A DNA stretch of 54,754 nt from positions 1 to 54,754 of the forward strand of contig PBLL01000040.1 in NCBI GenBank assembly GCA_002721755.1. The letters are read 5' to 3'. The notes below the pieces were generated by a model. The model did no database searches. It was not told the DNA's origin and saw only the letters and a list, made by a program, of their open reading frames with translations. This DNA comes from Actinomycetota bacterium (lineage in GTDB: Bacteria > Actinomycetota > Acidimicrobiia > Acidimicrobiales > MedAcidi-G1). Shown here piece by piece: positions 1 to 7,049 of the stretch (positions are counted from its first letter, which is position 1; each line of letters opens with the position of its first letter). Both the position numbers and the translations under genes were made by a program.

Positions 1-375
1 ATAGCAGCAAGTATCAATTATCATCCTTCAATTGATACAGAAGAGTATTGGGAAACAGCAAAAGAAATGTCGGTTAAACCTCTTGAGTGGCTCATTTCAG
101 CTCCAGATTTAACAATGCTCAATTTAAACATTCCTAACAAACCTTTAGAAGAAGTTGTTGGATTCAGGCAAGCCGATTTAGCTCACATAGGAAGGGTGCA
201 AACAGTCATCACTTCTAGAGATCCAAATGGGATAAATATCGAACTTGAACCATGTGATGACCCTGTTTCTGAAGAAAGTGACTCGGCTCTTTTAGATAAA
301 GGTTTTGCAACAGTTACGGTACTTGAAGCGCTTCGAGAAGCAATTATTGAAATACCAACTGGGGAATGGGAATAG
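1..375 (+). CDS. surE: 5'/3'-nucleotidase SurE, C-terminal part (5' end outside the window)
   Basis: The frame is open from base 1 and ends in TAG at 373-375, so 124 residues of a longer protein are visible. The first in-frame ATG (67) is almost certainly internal. SurE is a metal-dependent phosphatase that removes phosphate from nucleoside monophosphates and some polyphosphates in the cytoplasm. The match is to the conserved C-terminal half: the LNLNIPN...LEEV...GFR segment, the charged stretch after it, and the closing SDSALLDKGFATVTVLEAL block, which corresponds to the SurE D-[FT]-A-A-x-x-x-G-Y-V-x-V-T-P-L motif. The N-terminal Asp-Asp metal site lies outside the window and cannot be checked. 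The next gene starts 52 bases downstream on the same strand. Confidence 0.8.
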   Translation: MAASINYHPSIDTEEYWETAKEMSVKPLEWLISAPDLTMLNLNIPNKPLEEVVGFRQADLAHIGRVQTVITSRDPNGINIELEPCDDPVSEESDSALLDKGFATVTVLEALREAIIEIPTGEWE

Positions 376-427
376 GTCATCTATCAAGTGCGAGATTAAC
401 TAGCTCAAATTGACGTAACCTGAGACT

Positions 428-1768
428 GTGAACACTAAGGAAAACAAACCACCACTTAGTTCGTTTACAAGAATGGCTTTAACGCATCTTTCAGGTGCAG
501 CATCCGATGCCATGATCGCAGTTGCATTAGCAGGTTCTCTTTTTTTCCTCGATCCAGATTCTGCACGACCGAAAATAGCTTTATATCTTCTCCTAACTAT
601 TGCACCTTTCGCCATAGTTACACCTTTAATCGGGCCATTCATGGATCGGATTTCGGGAGGCAGACGAACAATGATTCTCATTACTTTGTTGGCTCGCGCA
701 GTTTTAGCAACACTTTTAGCTTTATATATCGATAGTTTTGCCCTGTTTCCAATAGCTTTTGGGATTCTTGTATTTCAAAAAGCTTATTCAGTGGCGAAAA
801 GTGCCATGGTCCCGAAATTAGTTAGCTCAGAAAGAGACCTAGTAGAAGCAAATTCAAAATTGGCACTTCTTAGTGCAGTTGGAAGTTTTTTAGGAGCATC
901 GATTGGAGGGTTGGCTCTTTTAGTGGGATCGTCCTGGCCTGCAAAAGTTGCCGTTATTGCATTCACTTTGACTTTGATATCAGCAGTTCAACTACGGCGC
1001 ATTACTGTTGCGCCTAATCCAGTAACACAGGGAGAAAAAATCGATCTTCGTTCGGCGGGAATAATAAATGCCGCGGCAGCAATGGCGATATTGAGAGCTG
1101 CTGTTGGATTTATGACTTTTCTACTCGCATTCGAATTTCGCGGAGGTGAAGAAGGTGTACCTATGGAAGGCTCAGGTCGCGCATCAGGAGTAGCCATCGG
1201 AGTGATCAGAGATCAGGAAGTCCTTGGAACTCCCGGCGCTCCAGTCTGGCACTTTGGTGCAGTTTTAGCGTGCGCAAGTGGAGGCGCTCTTCTGGGAGCA
1301 CGCATAGCACCACGACTAAGAAAGATGATGGTAGAGGAAAGAATAATTTCAGGTGTTCTTTTTATCGCTTTTGCGGGGACAGCCTCAGCTTCTTGGCTTC
1401 CATCAATATCTGGGGCCATGGTTGTTTCTTTAGTTTTAGCTATTTCTGCAGGATCGGCAAAACTAGCATTTGATTCTCTTGTGCAAAGAGATGCACCCGA
1501 CGCAAACCATGGAAGATCTTTCGCTTCATTTGAAGGAAGATTCCAACTAAGTTGGGCTTTTGGATCACTCGTAGCTTTACTGATAGCGATGCTTCCAATA
1601 CAAGTTGGCTATTTTACAATGGCATTAGGCGTAGGAGCAGGTCTTGTTTTTTATCTACCACGTACAAGAGAAGCCAGACGTGTGGAAAGAATAATCACAC
1701 CTGAAGAACCACAGAAACCAGATGGACAACTGGGTTTTTGGACTAGAAACGCTGAAGATGAAAATTAG
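428..1768 (+). CDS. MFS transporter
   Basis: The 446-residue protein has about twelve hydrophobic segments, so it is an inner-membrane major facilitator. A motif-A-like loop (GPFMDRISGGRR, residues about 73-84) follows the second helix. A longer polar loop rich in Gly and Glu sits near residues 235-270, in the middle of the protein. The start is GTG at 428. The substrate cannot be read from the sequence; efflux of a small molecule is only the default guess. The gene converges on the Zincin_2 gene, and the two stop codons share the four bases TTAG at 1765-1768. Confidence 0.75.
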   Translation: MNTKENKPPLSSFTRMALTHLSGAASDAMIAVALAGSLFFLDPDSARPKIALYLLLTIAPFAIVTPLIGPFMDRISGGRRTMILITLLARAVLATLLALYIDSFALFPIAFGILVFQKAYSVAKSAMVPKLVSSERDLVEANSKLALLSAVGSFLGASIGGLALLVGSSWPAKVAVIAFTLTLISAVQLRRITVAPNPVTQGEKIDLRSAGIINAAAAMAILRAAVGFMTFLLAFEFRGGEEGVPMEGSGRASGVAIGVIRDQEVLGTPGAPVWHFGAVLACASGGALLGARIAPRLRKMMVEERIISGVLFIAFAGTASASWLPSISGAMVVSLVLAISAGSAKLAFDSLVQRDAPDANHGRSFASFEGRFQLSWAFGSLVALLIAMLPIQVGYFTMALGVGAGLVFYLPRTREARRVERIITPEEPQKPDGQLGFWTRNAEDEN

Positions 1769-2934
1769 TCTTCGATTTTCAGATCTAACCTGGCCAACCA
1801 CAATCCAGGGGCATCGACTTCACTAGGAGTTGGCAAGTTTTCTTCGTTAAGCCAAAGTCGATCCAAACCTTCAGAACCTGATCTTTCAACAATTCCGTCA
1901 ATAAAAGATTTTCCTCGATCAACTTGTTCTTGAGTCAGATTTAAACCCAAAATTTTCTCAACAAATCTTTCAGCCTCACCTGTTTCAACACGTCGTCTAC
2001 GTAGAGCTTCAGTCATCATCGAGTAAGACGAGATCAGGTTATTTCCGATTTGATCCATTGTGAAATCTACAAAGCCAATGATGATAGCGACAAGAGCTTC
2101 TAAAAAAGGTAGAAGAGCTTCCTGTTCAGGTGAACGAACTGCACCTATAACCATTTCAGGAGTCACAATATTTTGTAAAGATTCTAAACCTTCCAACCCT
2201 TCACCTATCTCTATATCACCAAACCGATCTTGGATAATTGAAGGGTCTTTACCAAAACTTTCAGCATGTCGAGTTAGTAAACCGCTTAGGTTTTTACGTA
2301 CATGTGGGATCCCCAAAATAGTGTGGAGGGTGACTTCATGAAGACAAATCCAAAGTTTTAAATCTTCTTTGGGAATACTCCAATCTTTTCCAAAAGAGTC
2401 AATGTTAGGAGCAATAAGAAGAATACGATCACCTTCACGAGGTATTGGTAGATCGTATGTTCCTAAACACCGACCAGCAAGGTGACCAACCATTGTGCCA
2501 GTTGTCATCTCAGCCATCATTGGTGCGAGTAAAGCCATCATTTCATTAATTTCTGAAGGAACCCCCTCTAACTCTTCGACATTATTCGTACCGATAGAAG
2601 CTAATCCGGTAAGTAAAGGTTTTAGAGCTTCTATTGAGAGGGTTGCCCACCCAGCCTTAGTAACTGGTTCGACTGTTAAAGACCCGCTGCGAGAAGGAGG
2701 TAAACCTGTAACTCTATTTACATGTAGTTCCGCGACTCTCAAAAGATTCTCAAATTCGATACGTTCAACCGGATCAACATTGGGTTCACTTGTTCCACCA
2801 GAGGCAATAGCCATTGCAATTTGCTTAGCTGATTGTCCACCCTGTTGAGAAAAAGATTTAATTATTTCATTCAAAAACGACATATCAGAAAACGGATTGT
2901 CATCATCTGGGTTAGATGGATCAAAGAATTCCAC
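1765..2934 (-). CDS. Zincin_2 / DUF2342-family protein (F420-biosynthesis-associated type) with an altered HExxH motif
   Basis: The 389-residue protein is acidic, starts at GTG, and has a Gly/Gln/Ser-rich N-terminus (about 1-50). The family is largely actinobacterial and annotated as zinc-dependent metalloprotease; members are often found near coenzyme F420 genes. The recognisable core is LWICLHEVTLHTILGIPHVR at residues 194-213. The expected zinc motif HExxH reads H199-E200-V-T-L203, so the second histidine is Leu, followed by H204. Either the family motif is shifted here or the zinc site is damaged, so protease activity should not be assumed. It is divergent from moaE and convergent with the MFS gene. 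Family assignment is fairly sure; function is unknown. Confidence 0.65.
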   Translation of the reverse strand: MEFFDPSNPDDDNPFSDMSFLNEIIKSFSQQGGQSAKQIAMAIASGGTSEPNVDPVERIEFENLLRVAELHVNRVTGLPPSRSGSLTVEPVTKAGWATLSIEALKPLLTGLASIGTNNVEELEGVPSEINEMMALLAPMMAEMTTGTMVGHLAGRCLGTYDLPIPREGDRILLIAPNIDSFGKDWSIPKEDLKLWICLHEVTLHTILGIPHVRKNLSGLLTRHAESFGKDPSIIQDRFGDIEIGEGLEGLESLQNIVTPEMVIGAVRSPEQEALLPFLEALVAIIIGFVDFTMDQIGNNLISSYSMMTEALRRRRVETGEAERFVEKILGLNLTQEQVDRGKSFIDGIVERSGSEGLDRLWLNEENLPTPSEVDAPGLWLARLDLKIED

Positions 2935-3113
2935 ATTTGCATCGTAGATTCAAAAAATTGTTTAGCGTCTTTTTAAAGTGAACAAACTTCTGAAATCGCT
3001 TTTACATAAACAAAATTTAAATTCTTATATGACAACGGTTGATAAAGATAAGCGACCATACGCTATTCTGCTCACCATATGCGTAACATTTATTATCTAC
3101 TTAAGATTTCAAA

Positions 3114-3620
3114 ATGACGCTTTTACCACCGACAAATAGTGACACATGGATTGGTTTGGACGATCAAACCCTTCCCGTTAGCGAGGCTCTTGAATGGGTC
3201 AATCAACCCGAGTGTGGAGCGGTCGTTTTTTTTGCTGGCAATGTCAGAAATCATGCTGAAGGTCGCACAAACGTCACAGACATAACTTATGAGTCTTACG
3301 AAGAACAAGCTCTACCACGTTTAGAAAAGATTGCAGAAAAAACTCGTCTAAATTGGCCAGAGGTAAAACGGATAGTGATGCTGCATAGAGTTGGAAAACT
3401 CGAAATCGGCGAAACAGCGGTAATAGTTTTAACTTCTTCAGCACACAGAAAAGATGCTTTTCTCGCAGGGCAGTGGTGTATAGACGCACTTAAAAAAACT
3501 GTTCCCATTTGGAAGTCCGAAACTTGGGATGGTGGTAGAGATTGGGGTCTTGACGCGCAACATATTAACGAATTAGATGAATTAGGTTCTTCTATTGAAC
3601 CGGATAGTGAAAATCTATGA
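3114..3620 (+). CDS. moaE: Molybdopterin synthase catalytic subunit MoaE
   Basis: MoaE forms a heterotetramer with MoaD and inserts two sulfurs into precursor Z to make molybdopterin in the cytoplasm. The 168-residue protein carries the family landmarks: CGAVVFFAGNVRNHAEG at 34-50, a YESY segment at 59-62, HRVGKLEIGE at 91-100, and the active-site pair K127 and K134 in ALKKTVPIWKSE, with the same seven-residue spacing as the catalytic lysines of E. coli MoaE. No Shine-Dalgarno is obvious before ATG 3114, but the N-terminus fits actinobacterial homologues. No moaD, moaA or moaC is in the window. It overlaps the next gene by four bases (ATGA). Confidence 0.92.
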   Translation: MTLLPPTNSDTWIGLDDQTLPVSEALEWVNQPECGAVVFFAGNVRNHAEGRTNVTDITYESYEEQALPRLEKIAEKTRLNWPEVKRIVMLHRVGKLEIGETAVIVLTSSAHRKDAFLAGQWCIDALKKTVPIWKSETWDGGRDWGLDAQHINELDELGSSIEPDSENL

Positions 3621-3847
3621 ACACTAATTTAATTTTCCTCGTAGGAACAGTAGTAATCGCTGTAGCAGGTTCAATCATTCTTTGGTTGATCACCCGTCCT
3701 AGAGATCGTTCTGCAACTTTGGGTGAATTGCAAAAGCTTTTGCGAAGTTCATCTCAAACTAAGCCTAGAAGAATGCAAAATCCAGATGGGATCAGGGTTA
3801 TAGGAAGTGAAGAAAAATTAGAAACTCAGACAGAGCTCGAAGACTGA
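3617..3847 (+). CDS. Small single-pass membrane protein between moaE and mreB
   Basis: This 76-residue protein has one N-terminal membrane helix (about residues 4-25) and a basic then polar cytoplasmic tail. Its ATG overlaps the moaE stop (ATGA), and its stop is one base before the mreB start, so the three genes are very likely one transcript with translational coupling. I recognise no domain. Its position directly upstream of mreB makes a membrane-anchoring or cell-envelope role possible, but this rests on context only. Confidence 0.6.
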   Translation: MNTNLIFLVGTVVIAVAGSIILWLITRPRDRSATLGELQKLLRSSSQTKPRRMQNPDGIRVIGSEEKLETQTELED

Positions 3848-3848
3848 T

Positions 3849-4853
3849 ATGGCAAGAGATTTAGCTATTGACCTTGGAACTGCAAACACCTTGGTTTACG
3901 CACGAAGCGAAGGGATAGTGTTAGCAGAACCTTCCGTAATTGCTTTAAATGAAAACACCCGTGAAGTTTTAGCGATGGGCTCAGATGCCTGGAATATGAT
4001 TGGCAGAACACCCGCTCATATTGTCGCTCATCGTCCACTCCGTAAAGGAGCAATCACAGATTTTGATATAACTCAAAGAATGGTTCGTTTGATACTCCAA
4101 AGAGCCGGAGTAAGCCGTTTCAACAAACCAAGAGTAGTTATCTGTGTTCCATCTGCTATAACACCAGTTGAAAGACGTGCAGTTACTGAAGCGTGCCGTC
4201 GCGCAGGTGCTTCAGATGCTCAATTAATTGAACAGCCTTTAGCGGCTGCAATCGGTGCCAATCTTCCAATAAGTGAAGCCTATGGAAGCATGGTGGTTGA
4301 TATAGGAGGTGGGACATCTGAAACTGCGTTGCTTTCTCTGGGAGGGATCGTTGAAATAGAGGCGATACGTGTCGGATCTTTTGATATCGATGCAGCAATC
4401 CAAAATTACATAAGAAGAGAATATGGATTAGCAATAGGCGAGAGAACAGCTGAAGAGATCAAATGGACAGTCGGATCGGCGGCAGAAACTCCAGGTGAAG
4501 GCAGGGCGGAAGTACGTGGTAGAGAAATGTTCACTGGTATGCCAAAAACCGTTATTTTGCAACCCACCGAAATTAGAACAGCTATAGAGGAACCTGTTTC
4601 AGCCATGGTTGCTTCGGCAGTCACTTGCTTGGGTAAAGCTCCACCAGAACTTGCTCAAGATCTTCTAACTAGTGGAATTAACCTTGTTGGAGGGGGAAGC
4701 TTATTAAGAGGATTAGCAAGTCGGATTTCAACTGAAACTGGAGTTCCGGTAGTTCATGCGGAATCGCCAATGGAATGTGTTGTTCTAGGGGCAGGTCAAC
4801 TTGTTGAAGATTTTGATGCAATGCGTGCAATGTTCATGGAAGCTAGACGCTAG
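3849..4853 (+). CDS. mreB: Rod shape-determining protein MreB-like actin homologue
   Basis: MreB polymerises under the membrane and directs lateral wall synthesis. The 334-residue protein has the actin-fold nucleotide motifs: phosphate-1 AIDLGTANTLVY (6-17), phosphate-2 VVDIGGGTSE near 150, and the adenosine-site GGGSLL near 280. The family-typical IEQPLAAAIGANLP and a GERTAEEIK-like segment are also present. Length is normal for MreB. No mreC, mreD, rodA or pbp2 follows, so it is an isolated copy coupled to moaE and a small membrane protein. It could be a paralogue with a role other than elongation. Its stop abuts the stop of the convergent HEAT gene with no gap. Confidence 0.9.
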   Translation: MARDLAIDLGTANTLVYARSEGIVLAEPSVIALNENTREVLAMGSDAWNMIGRTPAHIVAHRPLRKGAITDFDITQRMVRLILQRAGVSRFNKPRVVICVPSAITPVERRAVTEACRRAGASDAQLIEQPLAAAIGANLPISEAYGSMVVDIGGGTSETALLSLGGIVEIEAIRVGSFDIDAAIQNYIRREYGLAIGERTAEEIKWTVGSAAETPGEGRAEVRGREMFTGMPKTVILQPTEIRTAIEEPVSAMVASAVTCLGKAPPELAQDLLTSGINLVGGGSLLRGLASRISTETGVPVVHAESPMECVVLGAGQLVEDFDAMRAMFMEARR

Positions 4854-5486
4854 TTAATTTGGTCGAGGACCTATTTCAACGGAACTTATTACTCGATTTG
4901 CATCTAGTAGATCTTCAGCGATTTGTCTCACTTGCCAGTCTCTGTCGTTTAGAGATTCTTTAAGAGCATCATCAACTTTAGGATCGTCAAACGCAGCTAA
5001 TGCAATTGCAGCCCTCCTTCGTATAGCTGGTTTATCTTTAAGCGCTGAAAGAACGGTTTCTAATCCTGATGGCGATCCTATTGAGCCAAGAGCTGCAACA
5101 GCAGACTCTCTGCAGAGTTGATCTTCATGACTTTTAGCTATTGAACAAAGTTTGCGAATAAGTTCAGAAGAAGGTTTTTCTTTTTCTCCAGCTGCCCAAC
5201 ATGCGGTTTCTAACACTAATGGGTCTTCATCTTCAAGTGTCTTAAGAGGTAAAGGTTCGTCTCTTTTTGCTATTATCTCAATTCCTCTTTTACGGACTTC
5301 AGAAGAAGTATCACAAATAGCTTTATTTAGGATTTCTTTTGATAGTTTCCCTAGTTTCTCTAATGAACTGAGAGCAGCACTCCTAACTTTTGCATCTTCG
5401 TCATTAAATAATGATTTTGCTAACTTATGATTTCCAGAGAAACCAGCAAGAATGGCTTCTTGGCGTTTTGAAATCTTTTGCTTCAC
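4854..5486 (-). CDS. HEAT-repeat protein
   Basis: The 210-residue protein is a chain of about six HEAT/PBS-lyase-like helical repeats of roughly 31 residues, seen as recurring blocks such as DEDAKVRSAALSSLEKLG, DPLVLETACWAAGE, CRESAVAALGSIG and RRRAAIALAAFDD. Such solenoids are protein-binding scaffolds, so no enzyme activity is implied. The start is GTG at 5486, and the last base of the upstream gene's TAG is the first base of this GTG, so translation is probably coupled to the small membrane protein upstream. Confidence 0.7.
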   Translation of the reverse strand: MKQKISKRQEAILAGFSGNHKLAKSLFNDEDAKVRSAALSSLEKLGKLSKEILNKAICDTSSEVRKRGIEIIAKRDEPLPLKTLEDEDPLVLETACWAAGEKEKPSSELIRKLCSIAKSHEDQLCRESAVAALGSIGSPSGLETVLSALKDKPAIRRRAAIALAAFDDPKVDDALKESLNDRDWQVRQIAEDLLDANRVISSVEIGPRPN

Positions 5487-5734
5487 TAACCGATTGCCTG
5501 TTCTAGAAGAAAGCCCCCAGCAAATATAATTAATCCGATGAGAGAAGCCATAAAAATTCCACCAAAAATAACGAAAACTCCAAGAAGAATCAAAGATCGC
5601 AACCTATGCCACCAGCGTATTTTTGCTGATTTACCTGAAATTACTCGTCGTGGAGGCTGAAACCAAACTCCTAATCTAGCAATTGGTGTCCATCCATTAT
5701 CGATTGCGCGTTCAGTTTTCCCTTCTGGTGGCAA
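5486..5734 (-). CDS. Small membrane protein upstream of the HEAT-repeat gene
   Basis: The 82-residue protein uses a TTG start; I see no in-frame ATG or GTG further upstream. The first 45 residues are polar and basic, followed by one long or two closely spaced hydrophobic segments (about 47-80) with many Gly and Phe. I recognise no family. It overlaps the HEAT-repeat gene by one base, so the two may form a membrane-anchor plus scaffold pair (inference). It is divergent from the Lon-like protease. Confidence 0.5.
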   Translation of the reverse strand: MPPEGKTERAIDNGWTPIARLGVWFQPPRRVISGKSAKIRWWHRLRSLILLGVFVIFGGIFMASLIGLIIFAGGFLLEQAIG

Positions 5735-5749
5735 AGGTGAACTTAAAAT

Positions 5750-5801
5750 TTGTCGTAATTTGTAAAAAATTTGATTTCCTTTAAAAGTCTTGTCGTAATT
5801 T
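5750..5801. repeat. Direct repeat TTGTCGTAATTT, two copies 40 bases apart
   Basis: The 12-base word TTGTCGTAATTT occurs at 5750-5761 and again at 5790-5801, exactly 40 bases start to start. It lies in the divergent gap between the small membrane protein gene and the Lon-like protease gene. Nearly four helical turns would put both copies on about the same DNA face, which would fit two binding sites for one regulator. Function is inferred only. Confidence 0.3.
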
Positions 5802-5912
5802 AATCATGACAGTTAAATGAACTGCATTCAGGAATAAAAAATACATTTGCAAAAAATGTAAAGTTTAAGGAATCTTATAGATTCGGTAAGCGCTAATAGT
5901 TCTGAAAGTCTA

Positions 5913-6953
5913 ATGAGTACAAAAATTTCAAAAAAATGGAAAACAGGGATCATATTTTTTATCTTTGTCGGATTCTTAATGTCGATGACTTTTGTTCAAC
6001 TTCCATATTTTGCATTTAAACCAGGATCTGTAAATGAGCTATCACGTCGAATTGTGGTTTCAAAAGGCAAAAGTTTTGAACCTGCAGGTGAAATTCATTT
6101 CACGACAATTAAACAAGACGCTTCGATAAATGGTTGGGAGTTTCTTGAAGGAACATTTAAGGATTCTGTTCATTTGATAGATGAAGAATCGATTTTGGGA
6201 ACACGGAATAGAGATGAAAATCAAACTTTTAACTTTGAGTTGATGAGAGTTTCCAAATCAACCGCAGTTGCGGTTGCATTAAGTCATCTAGGTTTGGATC
6301 CATATAAGGCAACAGGCATAGGAATTGTAGCGGTAGAAGGCCCATCGAAAGGGAATTTGACTACTTCTGACGTCATAGTCAGAGTTAATGGACAAGATGT
6401 ATTTACTGACAAAGACTTAATTGTTCAAATTCGTAAATTTAAACCCGGCGATCTAATCAAGCTTGACGTTGAGCAAATAGATGGTTCTGACTTAAGAGAA
6501 ATTTCTATTCAGCTTGGTTCGCGCGAGGATGACCCCTCAGTTGCTTTTCTGGGAATCTCCCCTCAGACTCGTTTGGAAGACAACAATGATATGCCAGTTA
6601 ATGTTTTGGTTAACACAGGCAGAATTGGAGGCAATTCGGCCGGATTAGCACTCACTCTAGCTGTATTAGATGTCCTAACTCCAGGAGAACTGACTGGGGG
6701 ATTGCAGATTGCAACTACAGGGACAATAGATTTGGAAGGTAATATAGGACCTATTGGAGGAGTCGAGCAAAAAACGATTACTGCGCGAGAAGCTGGGATG
6801 GATTTGTTTTTAGTTCCTGAGAATTCTTTTGATAAAGCCATAAAGCATGCAGGTGAAATGAGAATAGAAGGGGTTTCAGATTTAGACGATGCTTTGCAGG
6901 TTCTTGCCCAGTTGGGCGGTAATGGAGATTCTTTACAGTTGCCAAAATATTGA
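5913..6953 (+). CDS. Membrane-anchored PDZ / Lon-like serine protease (YlbL type)
   Basis: The 346-residue protein has an N-terminal membrane helix (about 11-30), then an extracytoplasmic PDZ domain (about 130-200) and a Lon-type S16 proteolytic domain (about 220-335) without an ATPase module. The Ser-Lys dyad is visible: S242 in GGNSAGLA and K287 in GGVEQKTITAR. The family is common in actinobacteria and firmicutes, and is thought to cleave or quality-control proteins at the outer face of the membrane. It lies 96 bases upstream of UPF0182 on the same strand, a pairing I associate with actinobacteria. No clear Shine-Dalgarno precedes the ATG. Confidence 0.88.
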   Translation: MSTKISKKWKTGIIFFIFVGFLMSMTFVQLPYFAFKPGSVNELSRRIVVSKGKSFEPAGEIHFTTIKQDASINGWEFLEGTFKDSVHLIDEESILGTRNRDENQTFNFELMRVSKSTAVAVALSHLGLDPYKATGIGIVAVEGPSKGNLTTSDVIVRVNGQDVFTDKDLIVQIRKFKPGDLIKLDVEQIDGSDLREISIQLGSREDDPSVAFLGISPQTRLEDNNDMPVNVLVNTGRIGGNSAGLALTLAVLDVLTPGELTGGLQIATTGTIDLEGNIGPIGGVEQKTITAREAGMDLFLVPENSFDKAIKHAGEMRIEGVSDLDDALQVLAQLGGNGDSLQLPKY

Positions 6954-7049
6954 ATTTCTGATTTTCCGCATGCATCCCTCAATAATCACCCCAGTAAGAT
7001 CAAAGAATGAGAGCAGAGTTAGTGCTGTGAGTAAAGGAAGAAATTAACT

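Noticed and set aside
3014-3023. AATTTAAATT palindrome upstream of moaE
   Set aside because: Made only of A and T in an A+T-rich gap, so it is expected by chance.
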